Below are positions 33,281 to 42,132 of a stretch of 64,000 nucleotides of DNA, one piece after another. The stretch spans positions 248,001 through 312,000 of the forward strand of contig NZ_KE386835.1 in assembly GCF_000429025.1 (NCBI RefSeq), given 5' to 3'. The position numbers were made by a program, and so were the translations under genes. Positions within the stretch are counted from its first letter, which is position 1, and each line of letters opens with the position of its first letter. The notes under the pieces were generated by a model. It was given only the letters and a program-made list of their open reading frames with translations, was not told the origin of the DNA and searched no databases. This DNA is from Actinospineispora spinosispora DSM 44797. GTDB lineage: Bacteria; Actinomycetota; Actinomycetes; Mycobacteriales; Pseudonocardiaceae.

Positions 33281-34918
33281 ATGACGCGCGCCTCAGACGC
33301 GGCCCGCAACACCGACCGAGCGTCGGACAAACAGCGGCCCGCGAAGAACCCGCCGCCGAGCAACGTCGCGGGTCCGCTGCCGGTGAGGCGTCCGCAGACC
33401 CCGCCGCCGCCCGCCCCCACACAGGGCGGAAGCAGCTCCGGCAGGCCCTCGACACCGCCCAACAGGCCCAGCACGGCAGGCCCCAACGGCGCCGGCTCCG
33501 GTGGTCCCGCCACCCCCAGCAGGCCGGCGACCGGCGGCTCCGGCGCCGGCGGGCCCGCTCCCAGCAGGTCGTCCACCGGCGGCTCGGGTTCCGGGGACTT
33601 CGGCTCCGGCAGCTCATCCGCCCCCAGCAGGCCCGCTACCGGCGGCTCGGGGTCCGGCTCCGGGACCCCTTCACCCAGCAGGCCCGCCACCGGCGGCTCG
33701 GGCACCAGCACCCCGCCCGCGAGCAGGCCGGCCACGAGCGGTCCGAGTTCGAGCGGTCCGAGTTCGAGCGGTCCGAGTTCGAGCGGTCCGAGTTCGGGCA
33801 GCTCCGGTTCGAGCGGCTCGGGCTCGGGTGGTTCGTCCGCGCCGAGCAGGCCGGCCACGAAGAGCTCCGGCTCCAGCGGCTCGGCGGGTTCGTCGTCGGG
33901 CGGTTCCGGCAGCTCCAGCGGTTCCCCCAGCTCCAAGGACAGCGGCTCCCCCGCTGCGTCCTCGGCCGCCCCCTCCACCAGCGCCAAGCCCGCGAGCAGC
34001 AGCAAGCCCGCGACGAGCAACAAGTTCGCGTCCAGCAGCAGCAAGCCCGCGACGTCGGGCTCCTCGTCCAGCTCGGCGCCGGCCCCTCGGACCTCGACGC
34101 CGGCCAGCGCGCCACCGCGAGGCCGTCAGCCGCTGCCCGGCCCCCCGCCCGGCATGCGGATGCCCGGCCCGCCCATGCCGGCCGGTCCGCGCTACGCCCC
34201 GCTGCCCCCGCCGAGGAAGCAGCTGTCCGCCGGCCAGCGCAGCAAGCTCGTGTCGCTGTTCGTCGTCCTGCTCCTGCTGGGTGCCGCACTGGGCTACCTG
34301 GTCGCGCTCGTGCTGCCGACGCAGTACGCGGCCCGGGTCACGATCCAGTACAACATCGCCAACCAGAACACCGGCGACTTCCTGAAGACCGATCGCAACC
34401 TCACCACCCAGCAGGTGCTGCTGACCAGCCGCAACGTGCTGCAACCGGTGGCCGACGCGAACGGCATCACGGTCGAGAGCCTCGCCAAGAAGGTCTCGGT
34501 CACCAACCCGGACAAGAGCAGCATCATCCAGCTCGAGGTCAGGGACGACACCCGCGAAGGCGGGGTCAACCTGGCGAACGCCATCGCCAAGCAGTACCTG
34601 ACGGTGTCGAACGCGAGTAGCCCGAAGGGCTACGTCCAGACCCAGCTGGATGCGGTGAAGAAGCAGCAGGCCACGCCGCAGCCTGGAGCAACGCCGGCCG
34701 ACACCGCCGCGCTCGCGGCCCGTGCCGCCGCGCTGCAGGCCCAGCTGGACGGCATGAACATCACCGCCAACCAGTCGACCGTGCTGAGCCAGGCGTACTC
34801 GCTGGACGCTCCGGCGTTCCCGAACGTCTCGCTGGCCGGTTTCACCGGTGGCGTGTGTGGCCTGCTGATCGCCCTGATGACCGCGGTGACCCTGACCCGA
34901 CGCTGGACCCGCAGCTAA
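33281..34918 (+). CDS. Wzz-like protein 2 with long disordered N-terminal region
   Basis: 545 aa, a paralogue of the preceding gene. It starts MTRASDAARN at ATG 33281 after GGGAG. Residues about 30-290 are low-complexity Ser/Gly/Pro/Ala sequence with repeats such as ATGGSG and SSGPS. A membrane helix near 330 (LVSLFVVLLLLGAALGYLVA), a Wzz-type domain (YAARVTIQYNIANQNTGDFL), and a final helix ending TRRWTRS follow. The disordered part may be a flexible cytoplasmic arm for partner binding. The 94-bp gap from the previous gene has no clear signal. Confidence 0.8.
   Translation: MTRASDAARNTDRASDKQRPAKNPPPSNVAGPLPVRRPQTPPPPAPTQGGSSSGRPSTPPNRPSTAGPNGAGSGGPATPSRPATGGSGAGGPAPSRSSTGGSGSGDFGSGSSSAPSRPATGGSGSGSGTPSPSRPATGGSGTSTPPASRPATSGPSSSGPSSSGPSSSGPSSGSSGSSGSGSGGSSAPSRPATKSSGSSGSAGSSSGGSGSSSGSPSSKDSGSPAASSAAPSTSAKPASSSKPATSNKFASSSSKPATSGSSSSSAPAPRTSTPASAPPRGRQPLPGPPPGMRMPGPPMPAGPRYAPLPPPRKQLSAGQRSKLVSLFVVLLLLGAALGYLVALVLPTQYAARVTIQYNIANQNTGDFLKTDRNLTTQQVLLTSRNVLQPVADANGITVESLAKKVSVTNPDKSSIIQLEVRDDTREGGVNLANAIAKQYLTVSNASSPKGYVQTQLDAVKKQQATPQPGATPADTAALAARAAALQAQLDGMNITANQSTVLSQAYSLDAPAFPNVSLAGFTGGVCGLLIALMTAVTLTRRWTRS
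33736..33795 (+). repeat. Four tandem 15-bp repeats in coding sequence
   Basis: GAGCGGTCCGAGTTC occurs four times in a row and encodes Ser-Gly-Pro-Ser-Ser units. The exact identity suggests recent slippage, so copy number may vary between strains without frameshift. Confidence 0.9.
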
Positions 34919-34958
34919 GTGGTCACGACCACTGAGACCCGGAGCTGAGTACCCACAC

Positions 34959-35789
34959 ATGACAGAACGGCGCATGTCCTGGCGGATGCCCAGGGTGCTG
35001 ATGTACCACAACTTCGGCGAGGCACCAGCCGCCGGAGACCCGGAGAGCCTGTTCATCACCGAGCAGATGTTCCGGGATCAGCTGGCGTTACTGCGCAGAC
35101 GTGGCTGGCGGGCCCTGACCCTCGACGAGTTCCTGGCGACCCTGGACGGCGCACCGGCTCCGAGGAAGTCCTACCTGGTCACGATCGACGACGGTCACGA
35201 GTCGGTGCTGCGCACCGCGGCGCCGATCCTCGAGGAGGCCGGGATCCCCTCGGTGCTGTTCGTGCCGCCCTCGGTGCTGGGCGGCCCGATCACCTGGAAC
35301 CCGGTGTACGCCGCCGAGCAGCTGTCGAGCAAGGACGAGATCGCCACGCTCGCCGGCTCGCTCATGGAGGTCGGGGTCCACAGCTGGGACCACAGCCGGA
35401 TGTTCGGCATGGACACCGAGGAGCTGGACCTGCACGTGGTCCGGGCCCGCGACGAGGTGGCGAAGATGATGGGCTACCCGGCCCGGTCGTTCGCCTACCC
35501 GTTCGGGACACACGACGCCACGGCCCGGCGCGCCATGGCCGACGCCGGGTACGCGGTCAGCTTCGCCGTGGCCAGGGAACACGGCCGCTTCGCCGTCGAC
35601 CGCATCTTCGTCAAGAGCCACGACTCACTGGCGATGTTCCAGTTCAAGCTGAGCCTGGCGTATCGCGCCGCGTCCCGGGTCGGCGGCCGCACGCCGTGGC
35701 TGCGCCACAAGGTGCGCGCAGTGTTGCAGCTCGTGAAGGGCGTCCGGCAGCCGAGTACGGACCGTCAGGTCTCCCAGAAGGGCGGGTAA
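34959..35789 (+). CDS. Polysaccharide deacetylase (NodB/CE4 family)
   Basis: 276 aa. CE4 motifs: VTIDDGHES (the usual Phe before Asp-Asp is Ile), metal-binding VHSWDHS and FAYPFGTHD. It would remove N-acetyl groups from the polymer or an intermediate. No signal peptide or N-terminal helix is evident, so it may act in the cytoplasm. ATG 34959 starts MTERRMSWRMPRVLMYHNFG. It lies 40 nt after the Wzz-like gene and 9 nt before the flippase. Confidence 0.87.
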   Translation: MTERRMSWRMPRVLMYHNFGEAPAAGDPESLFITEQMFRDQLALLRRRGWRALTLDEFLATLDGAPAPRKSYLVTIDDGHESVLRTAAPILEEAGIPSVLFVPPSVLGGPITWNPVYAAEQLSSKDEIATLAGSLMEVGVHSWDHSRMFGMDTEELDLHVVRARDEVAKMMGYPARSFAYPFGTHDATARRAMADAGYAVSFAVAREHGRFAVDRIFVKSHDSLAMFQFKLSLAYRAASRVGGRTPWLRHKVRAVLQLVKGVRQPSTDRQVSQKGG

Positions 35790-35798
35790 CCTCCCCCA

Positions 35799-37424
35799 AT
35801 GGCCGAACCGACCCATGCACCGCACGACGCGGAGGCTGTCCGGGCCGGCCGGGAGAACACCGCGAAGAACTCGCTCACCGTGGTGGTCTGGACCCTGCTG
35901 AGCCGGGTCGCCGGGCTGCTGCGCGTGCTGGTGATCGGCGCCCTGATGGGACCGACGCACTTCGCGGACATCTTCCAGGCCGGCTACGTACTGCCGAACA
36001 CGATCCACTCCACGATCGCCGGCCCGATCCTGGCGATGGTGCTGATCCCGACCATCGTCCGCGCGCTGGACCACGTCGGGGTCGACCGGGCCAAGGAAGT
36101 GCTCAGCCGCATGGGCGGCCGGATCCTCGGGGTCGCGGCGACCGGCGCGGGCACGCTGATGCTGCTGTCACCGCTGGTGGCCTGGAGCTTCACCGCCGGC
36201 ATTCCCGAGCCGCTGCGGCACCGGGCCTGGATCCTGACGATCATCCTGATCCTGTTCGTCGCGCCGCAGGTCGTCCTCTACGGGGCGTGCGCGCTCGGCG
36301 TCGCGGCGCAGCAGGCGAACGGCCGGTTCGGCCTCGCCGCCGCCGCGCCCGCCGCCGAGAACGTCGGCACGATCATCACTGTTCTGCTGACCTGCTGGAT
36401 CTACGGCACCGGCCTCGAGGTCGACAACGCACCGATCGGCATGATGATCATGCTCGGTGCCGGCACGACGATCTCGGTCCTGTTCCACCTGGCGCTGCAG
36501 ATGTACGGGGTGCACAAGGTCGGCCTGCTGACGATGCCGGGGCGCGGCTGGAAGCAGGACCCGGAGGCCCGTGACGGTGTGCGCAGGGTGCTGCGGTCCA
36601 TCCCGGTCGCGGCGTGCCCCTCGGTGACGAACTACACGCTGACCGCGATCGCCGTCACGGCCGGCGGCGGTGGCGTCTGGGTGGTGCAGCTGGCCTACCA
36701 GGTCTACTACGCGCTGTCCTTCCTCGGCACCCGTGCGGTGTCCATGGCGGCGCTGCCCCGGCTGGCCGAGGCCTCGGCGTCCGGTGACACCCGCCGGTTC
36801 GGCATCGCCTGGCGCCAGGGCCTGTTCTTCGCCATGCTCGCCGGGCTGCCCGCGCTGTGCCTGCTCGCCGCGTTCGCCTCGCCGACGGCGAACCTGCTCG
36901 CCAACGGCGAGCTGCGCGAGGCCAACCTGATCGCCGAGCTCGCCGGTTGCCTCGCGGTCACCGCGTTCGCCCAGCTCGCCGGCGGTATCCACGACTTCGG
37001 CAGACAGGCGCTGTTCTCCCGCCTCGACGACCACGGCCCGAGGATCGCCAGCTTCATCGGCCTGTTCGTCGGCATCGTGGTGGCGTTCAGCACGCTGCTG
37101 CTGCCACCGGACGGCACCCGGCTCGCCGGTCTGCTGGTGGCGGTCCTCGCCGGTGAGGCGGCCTCGGCGATCACCGTCATGGTGCGCGTCCGCGCGTCCA
37201 TCCGCCCGGAGGCGTTCACCACGTCCCGTCACCTGCTGACCCTCGGGCTGGCGACGGTGTCGATGCTGCCGGTCATCGCGGTCGGTCACTGGCTGCTGCG
37301 GCTGCTCGATCCTGAGCGCCTGATGGAAATGGTCTTGCTACTGGGCTGCGGTGCGGTGACCCTCGGAGTGTTCTTTGTGGTTGTGCGCTACATCGGGCTC
37401 AAAGTCACCGCGGAGCAGGTATGA
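35799..37424 (+). CDS. MurJ/MviN-type lipid-linked oligosaccharide flippase (Wzx role)
   Basis: 541 aa with about fourteen helices, MOP superfamily. NSLTVVVWTLLSRVAGLLRV and LVIGALMGPTHFADIFQAGY match the start of MurJ-type proteins. Within this locus it most likely flips the undecaprenyl-linked repeat unit, the Wzx function, rather than lipid II. The last codons overlap the next gene as ATGA. Confidence 0.85.
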   Translation: MAEPTHAPHDAEAVRAGRENTAKNSLTVVVWTLLSRVAGLLRVLVIGALMGPTHFADIFQAGYVLPNTIHSTIAGPILAMVLIPTIVRALDHVGVDRAKEVLSRMGGRILGVAATGAGTLMLLSPLVAWSFTAGIPEPLRHRAWILTIILILFVAPQVVLYGACALGVAAQQANGRFGLAAAAPAAENVGTIITVLLTCWIYGTGLEVDNAPIGMMIMLGAGTTISVLFHLALQMYGVHKVGLLTMPGRGWKQDPEARDGVRRVLRSIPVAACPSVTNYTLTAIAVTAGGGGVWVVQLAYQVYYALSFLGTRAVSMAALPRLAEASASGDTRRFGIAWRQGLFFAMLAGLPALCLLAAFASPTANLLANGELREANLIAELAGCLAVTAFAQLAGGIHDFGRQALFSRLDDHGPRIASFIGLFVGIVVAFSTLLLPPDGTRLAGLLVAVLAGEAASAITVMVRVRASIRPEAFTTSRHLLTLGLATVSMLPVIAVGHWLLRLLDPERLMEMVLLLGCGAVTLGVFFVVVRYIGLKVTAEQV

Positions 37425-38893
37425 CCCAGACGGCCTCGCCGGCCGCCGTACGAGTCGCCTCGGCAGAGGCCGCGCGTAAGGCCAAGGAGACCAGGGACTC
37501 GAACCGGATCATCGCGCTGGCCGTGATGGGCACGGTCGCCGCGTCGGTCCTCGGCGCCGCCATCGGTCCGGCCATCGCCTACGGCTTCGTCGGTGGTCTG
37601 CTCGGGCTCCTGGTCGGGGTGCTCTCCGGGCTCTACCCGATCTTCGCCGTCTACCTGTACCTGGGCACGCTGCCGATCATCGCCGGCATCGACCGGGACA
37701 CCGTGATCCCGCTGATCCGGCCGAACGAGGCGCTGCTCGCCGTGGTGGTCGCCGGCGCGGTCATCGGCGCGTTCCTGCGGTTCGTCCGCAACGACGACAT
37801 CCGGCCCCGGTTCATGCCGGCCGTGGACATCCCGCTCGCCGTCTTCCTGCTGATGGCGACCGTGTGGCCGCTGGCCTCGCTCCTGCTGCGCGGTCAGGTC
37901 CCGACCGGCGCCGAGTACGCCGCGACGCTGCCGTTCCCGAAGCTCGTCGCGGTCTACTTCCTGGTCCGCTACACGGTCAAGACCGAGGACGAGACGCTGC
38001 GGGTGATCCGGCTGATCGTCTGGCCGGGTGCCGCGGTCGCGCTGATCGCCACGCTGCAGACGTTGAAGTTCAGCCCGGTCATCGCGCTGCTGGAGACGTT
38101 CTGGAACGGCGAGGAGGGCGCCAGCCTCGAGTCGGCCAGTGAACTGTCCGAGCGGGGCAGCGCGACGCTCGGCTCCCCCATCGCGGCCGGCGACGTCATC
38201 ATGATCAGCCTGATCCTGGTGATGTGCTGCGTGGCCAGGGGTCTGCTCGGTCGCCGTGAACGGCTCATCCTGGCGATGATCCTCGGCACCGGGGTGTTCG
38301 CCGCCGGGCAGTTCTCCACCTGGATCGCGGCCGTCGTCGGGCTGGTGCTGCTCGCCTGGCGGTTCCCGGACCTGAGACGCCAGGCGAAGCGCTTCGCGCC
38401 GCTGGGCGGGGTGGCGCTGGTGATCGGCGCCCCGGCGTTCCTGGGGCGGTTCGAGAGCCTGGGTGAGTTCGGCGGCATCCTGCCGGAGAGCTGGCTGGGC
38501 CGAATAGACAACCTCGCCTACATGTACCTGCCGCACTTCGACTGGACGACCCTGTTCCTGGGGGTCTCGCCGAACACCGTGGTCGAGGCGCACGAGGTCT
38601 GGCGGGAGATCATCTACCTGGAGTCCGGGATCCTCTGGTTCCTCTGGACCGGCGGCATTCCGCTGCTCGCGGCGTTCATTTGGCTTTCTCTCAGGGTGTT
38701 ACGCACAGTACGCCCCGCAATCCGCCATCCGGGTGCCTTCGGTGCGTGTGCGTCAAGTTTGGAAATCGTTTGGCTCTTCTTGCTCGTTCTTACTCTTATT
38801 GACCCGCATCTTCAGCTGCGCGGCACCGGAGATTTGATCTTCACGTTGCTGGCGATCACCGTTGGAGGGATCGATGCCCGACGTCGGACTTGA
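37421..38893 (+). CDS. O-antigen polymerase/ligase-like (Wzy) membrane protein
   Basis: 490 aa, about twelve helices, with a larger extracytoplasmic loop around 330-385 (FESLGEFGGILPESWLGRID, LFLGVSPNTVVEAHEVWREI) where Wzy/WaaL proteins have their active loop. Sequence identity among polymerases is always low, so the call rests on topology and on the operon. The last 150 nt are noticeably less GC-rich than the rest. It overlaps the following gene by 20 nt. Confidence 0.78.
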   Translation: MTQTASPAAVRVASAEAARKAKETRDSNRIIALAVMGTVAASVLGAAIGPAIAYGFVGGLLGLLVGVLSGLYPIFAVYLYLGTLPIIAGIDRDTVIPLIRPNEALLAVVVAGAVIGAFLRFVRNDDIRPRFMPAVDIPLAVFLLMATVWPLASLLLRGQVPTGAEYAATLPFPKLVAVYFLVRYTVKTEDETLRVIRLIVWPGAAVALIATLQTLKFSPVIALLETFWNGEEGASLESASELSERGSATLGSPIAAGDVIMISLILVMCCVARGLLGRRERLILAMILGTGVFAAGQFSTWIAAVVGLVLLAWRFPDLRRQAKRFAPLGGVALVIGAPAFLGRFESLGEFGGILPESWLGRIDNLAYMYLPHFDWTTLFLGVSPNTVVEAHEVWREIIYLESGILWFLWTGGIPLLAAFIWLSLRVLRTVRPAIRHPGAFGACASSLEIVWLFLLVLTLIDPHLQLRGTGDLIFTLLAITVGGIDARRRT

Positions 38894-39536
38894 CTCTGCG
38901 CTGCCTGAGGCAGCCACATGGGAGTCGGTCGCCCGACGCGCTCTGGACCTTGTGGCGTCCGGCCTCGGACTGTTGGTCCTGGCCATCCCGATGATCGTCA
39001 TCGGCTTGATGATCCGGTGGACCAGCGTGGGCCCGGCCCTGTTCCAGCAACAGCGGGTGGGCTACGGCGGCAGGTCGTTCACGATGTACAAGTTCCGCAC
39101 CATGCGCACCGGCGTCGGTGACGAGATGTTGCGGGAGCTGATCGCGGCGGAGCTGCGCGGCGAGGACACCTCGGTGGACGGCAGCTACAAGCTCGACGGC
39201 GACCCTCGGGTCACGCCGATCGGGGCGTTCCTGCGCAAGACCAGTCTCGACGAGCTCCCGCAGCTGATCAACGTGCTGTTCGGCGACATGTCGCTCGTGG
39301 GTCCGCGCCCGTGCCTGGAGTGGGAGGCCCGGATGTTCCCGGCCGAGTTCCAGGCCCGCTTCGAGGTCCGTCCCGGCCTGACCGGTCTGTGGCAGGTCAG
39401 CGGCCGCTCCACGATGAGCACGCTGGAGATGCTGCACCTCGACCTGACCTACGTGCGGACCCGTAACATCTTCAGTGACATTTCCATTCTGGCGCGCACC
39501 GTGCCCTCCATGCTGCGCGATAACGGAGCTCGATGA
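38874..39536 (+). CDS. Undecaprenyl-phosphate sugar phosphotransferase (monotopic PGT)
   Basis: 220 aa of the WbaP/ExoY/PglC-type bacterial sugar transferases. It starts polysaccharide assembly by moving a sugar-phosphate onto undecaprenyl phosphate. One membrane-associated helix (LVASGLGLLVLAIPMIVIGL) is followed by YKFRTM, KTSLDELPQLINVL, GDMSLVGPRP and RPGLTGLWQVSGRS. ATG 38874 has GGAGGG 4-9 nt upstream, inside the end of the wzy gene. Confidence 0.93.
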   Translation: MPDVGLDSALPEAATWESVARRALDLVASGLGLLVLAIPMIVIGLMIRWTSVGPALFQQQRVGYGGRSFTMYKFRTMRTGVGDEMLRELIAAELRGEDTSVDGSYKLDGDPRVTPIGAFLRKTSLDELPQLINVLFGDMSLVGPRPCLEWEARMFPAEFQARFEVRPGLTGLWQVSGRSTMSTLEMLHLDLTYVRTRNIFSDISILARTVPSMLRDNGAR

Positions 39537-40513
39537 CCACCCTGTTCGTGGCCACCACCGGTGGCCATCTGGCCCAGCTCGACGGCCTCTCCCGACGCAT
39601 TCCGCAGGATCCCGACTCGGTCTGGGTCACGCACTCCAACGAACAGAGCACCTCGCTGCTCGCCGGCCGGGACGTCGAGTACGTGCCGTACATCGGCTTC
39701 CACTCCGTTCCCGGGGTGTTGAAGGCCGTGCCACACGCGCACAAGCTGTACTCCCAGCGCAAGATCACCCGCGCCATCTCGACCGGTTCCGGCATCGCGC
39801 TGGCCTACCTGCCGTACCTGGCGGCGCGCGGCGTCGAGTGCCACTACATCGAGAGCGCGGCGAGGGTGACCGGCGCGTCGTCGACCGGCAAGCTGCTGCG
39901 CAAGGTCCCCGGCGTGCACACCCACACGCAGTACCCGCACTGGGACGACCCGGGCTGGCACTACGGCGGCAGCAGCTTCGACGTGTACCGCCCGGAGCGC
40001 CACGGCGAGCCGCGCACGCTCGGTGACGTGGTGAAGGTTGTGGTTACCGTGGGTACCGCCGCCGAGTTCCCGTTCCGTCGCCTGATCGAGCCACTCGCGG
40101 CGCTGTTCGCGGAGGACGGCCCGCTCAGCAAGGCCACCGAACGTCCGGTGGAGGTCCTGTGGCAGACCGGCTGCACACCGGTCGACGGCCTGGACATCAC
40201 CCCGCGCCCGTTCCTGCCCGCCGCCGAGCTGAACGCGGCACTGGCCGAGGCCGACTTCGTGGTCGCCCACGCGGGCACCGGCTCGGCGATGGCCGTGCTC
40301 GACGGCGGCCGCTTCCCACTGATGGCCCTGCGCAAGGAACGCTTCGGCGAGGCGGGCGACGACCACCAGCAGGACCTGGCGGCCGAGCTGGTCCGCAGGG
40401 GCCTGGCGGCAACGATCCCCGACCCAGCCGACCTGACGGTCGAGGACCTGCTCGCCACGTTGGACACAAACGTGGTCAAAACGGACACGCCACCCCCCTT
40501 CGAGCTCTTCTAG
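39533..40513 (+). CDS. Glycosyltransferase, Alg14-Alg13 fused (GT28-like)
   Basis: 326 aa. The N-terminal half resembles Alg14/EpsE-type domains (LFVATTGGHLAQLDGLSRRI, HYIESAARVTGASSTGKLLR); the C-terminal half is a GT28/Alg13-like UDP-sugar domain (VVVTVGTAAEFPFRRLIEPL, ADFVVAHAGTGSAMAVLDGG, GDDHQQDLAAELVRRG). Together they form one enzyme adding the second sugar to the lipid-linked acceptor. It is the only evident glycosyltransferase in the locus. ATGA overlap with the gene before. Confidence 0.88.
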   Translation: MTTLFVATTGGHLAQLDGLSRRIPQDPDSVWVTHSNEQSTSLLAGRDVEYVPYIGFHSVPGVLKAVPHAHKLYSQRKITRAISTGSGIALAYLPYLAARGVECHYIESAARVTGASSTGKLLRKVPGVHTHTQYPHWDDPGWHYGGSSFDVYRPERHGEPRTLGDVVKVVVTVGTAAEFPFRRLIEPLAALFAEDGPLSKATERPVEVLWQTGCTPVDGLDITPRPFLPAAELNAALAEADFVVAHAGTGSAMAVLDGGRFPLMALRKERFGEAGDDHQQDLAAELVRRGLAATIPDPADLTVEDLLATLDTNVVKTDTPPPFELF

Positions 40514-40574
40514 CGGCACTACGAGCCGTGACGGCTGAGTCCGATGGGGCGCCGCCGGCGACTCTGCACACGTA

Positions 40575-40616
40575 CGTGCTGCGTCGCACACGTCCGGACA
40601 TGTGCGACGCAGCACG
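40575..40616. terminator. Hairpin terminator after the first polysaccharide operon
   Basis: CGTGCTGCGTCGCACA (40575-40590) pairs perfectly with TGTGCGACGCAGCACG (40601-40616) around a loop that contains GTCCGGAC. It lies 62 nt past the glycosyltransferase stop. Confidence 0.75.
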
Positions 40617-40668
40617 AAGGTGCGCACAGTGCCCACCGGGAACACCACTCTCGATATCCCGTACATAG

Positions 40669-40689
40669 GGAACGCATAGGTAGCGTTCC
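40669..40689. promoter_or_regulatory. GGAACGC/GCGTTCC inverted repeat upstream of FemAB gene 1
   Basis: Seven-base perfect arms with a 7-nt spacer, ending 13 nt before the GTG start at 40703. Its position over the expected promoter or leader suggests an operator; no binding protein can be named. Confidence 0.4.
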
Positions 40690-40702
40690 TAGCCTTGGTG
40701 CT

Positions 40703-41815
40703 GTGAACCTCTCAGCTATCGCACCGGCCGTCTCCGTGCACGTCGGCGACACCCCGGACCCGGCATGGGCCGACCTCGTCTCCAGCTCGATCGGCGGCGA
40801 CGTGGCGCAGTTGCCCGCCTGGGCGACGCTGCGCGGCACCGTGGGTTTCACCGCGCATTACGTCCAGGTCTACGTCGGCGGCGAGCTGGCGGGCGGCGCG
40901 CAGGTCCTGGAGCGGTCGCTGCCGCTCTTCGGGACGGTTGGCTACATTCCGTGCGGCCCGCTGCTCGCGGAGCCCTACACCGACCACTCAGGCGTCCGTA
41001 CGGCCCTCGTCGATGCGCTCACCGAACTCGGCGGCCGGCTGCGGATGCTGTTCATCCAGCCGCCTTCGGGCGCGGAACAGGTCAGCGGCGCCCTCCTTGC
41101 GAGAGGATTCCGCACCTCCGATGCGGACATCGCCCCCGGCAGGACCCTGCGCCTGGACCTGAGCCAGGACGTCGCCACCCTGCGCGGCGGGTTGAGCAAG
41201 CGCCTGCGTACCTGGACTAACCGGTGGGAGGCGCGTGGGGTCACCGTCCGCACCGGCACCGGGGCCGACCTGCCGCTGCTGGCCGAGCTGGTCGCCGACA
41301 CCGGTGAGCACCAGGGGTTCGCCGCCGTCGGCCTCGGCTACCTGGAGACGCTGTACCGCGAGCTCGGCGACGACGCCGTGCTGTTCGTCGGCGAGCTGGA
41401 CGGCGTCGCGGTGGCCGCTGCCCTGTTCACCCGCTGCGCCGGTGTCCTGAAGCTGCGTTTCGCCGGGATGAACCGCGACGACGCGGCCTCGAAGTGCAAC
41501 GTGCCCGCCGCGGTGCAGTGGCACGCCATCAACTGGGCGAAGAACAGCGGCGTGCGCTGGTTCGACTTCGGCGGCGTCGGCGCCGAGGCGGCCGCCGTGC
41601 TGTCGGGCGGCGGCGGACGCGGTGAGGTTCGCGGCGTCGACCGGTTCAAGGCCAGCTTCGGCGGCGAGCTGTACCACTACCCTCCCGCCGTCGAGATCAT
41701 CTCCTCGCGGCTGGTGCGCGCACTGTACGACGTGTCCCGCCGCTGGCCTGCCGGCCGGCGCGCGCTCGAGCTCGCCAAGGCCGTGCTGCGGACCGGGCAC
41801 GCCAAGCGGGCTTGA
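40703..41815 (+). CDS. FemAB/FemX-like GNAT aminoacyl- or acyl-transferase 1
   Basis: 370 aa with two GNAT-like halves. GGDVAQLPAWATLRGTVGF, LRGGLSKRLRTWTNRWEARG and VRWFDFGGVGAE are the conserved blocks of the FemAB/BioF2 superfamily, which use aminoacyl-tRNA or acyl-CoA to acylate amino groups on cell-wall precursors. In this locus the acceptor could be the 3-amino sugar of the polysaccharide; that is inference. GTG 40703. It forms a second unit after a terminator. Confidence 0.85.
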   Translation: MNLSAIAPAVSVHVGDTPDPAWADLVSSSIGGDVAQLPAWATLRGTVGFTAHYVQVYVGGELAGGAQVLERSLPLFGTVGYIPCGPLLAEPYTDHSGVRTALVDALTELGGRLRMLFIQPPSGAEQVSGALLARGFRTSDADIAPGRTLRLDLSQDVATLRGGLSKRLRTWTNRWEARGVTVRTGTGADLPLLAELVADTGEHQGFAAVGLGYLETLYRELGDDAVLFVGELDGVAVAAALFTRCAGVLKLRFAGMNRDDAASKCNVPAAVQWHAINWAKNSGVRWFDFGGVGAEAAAVLSGGGGRGEVRGVDRFKASFGGELYHYPPAVEIISSRLVRALYDVSRRWPAGRRALELAKAVLRTGHAKRA

Positions 41816-41919
41816 ATCGACGCCGAGCGGGCCGGATGAAACGCCGAACGGTAAACGAACGATAAGAGGTATGTCGGCGGCCGCAAGGGTCGCCGCACTC
41901 GAAACGGAGGTGGTCGACC

Positions 41920-42132
41920 ATGTTCCAACACGGCCCGACGACATCCCGGACTGCCTCGGCGATCAGTGAGCTGAGGTTGGACGCGTGGCGCCCCGTGGCG
42001 TCCGCCCGTCAGCCCTCGACATCCGAACAGCTCGGTTCGCTCGACGCGATCCTCGGCGACTTCGCTCCCCGGCAGCTGACCCCGGTCGCGGCGATGGTCC
42101 CGGCGCAGCGCACCACTCCGGACAGCTACTGA
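41920..42132 (+). CDS. Small protein of unknown function
   Basis: 70 aa, no family recognised. ATG 41920 has GGAGG 9 nt upstream, and the third codon positions are strongly G/C, supporting real coding. The sequence is hydrophilic with a central leucine-containing stretch (SEQLGSLDAILGDFAPRQLT), no Cys and no membrane helix. Its stop overlaps the stop of the convergent beta-helix gene by 7 nt. It follows FemAB gene 1 by 104 nt. Confidence 0.55.
   Translation: MFQHGPTTSRTASAISELRLDAWRPVASARQPSTSEQLGSLDAILGDFAPRQLTPVAAMVPAQRTTPDSY

Noticed and set aside
33187..33285. A 32-codon open frame between the two Wzz-like genes
   Set aside because: It has no independent ribosome site and no composition signal; more likely leader sequence of the second gene.
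33736..33795. Tandem 15-bp repeats as a CRISPR or regulatory array
   Set aside because: There are no spacers, the period is a multiple of three and the units continue the Ser/Gly/Pro reading frame of the Wzz-like protein.
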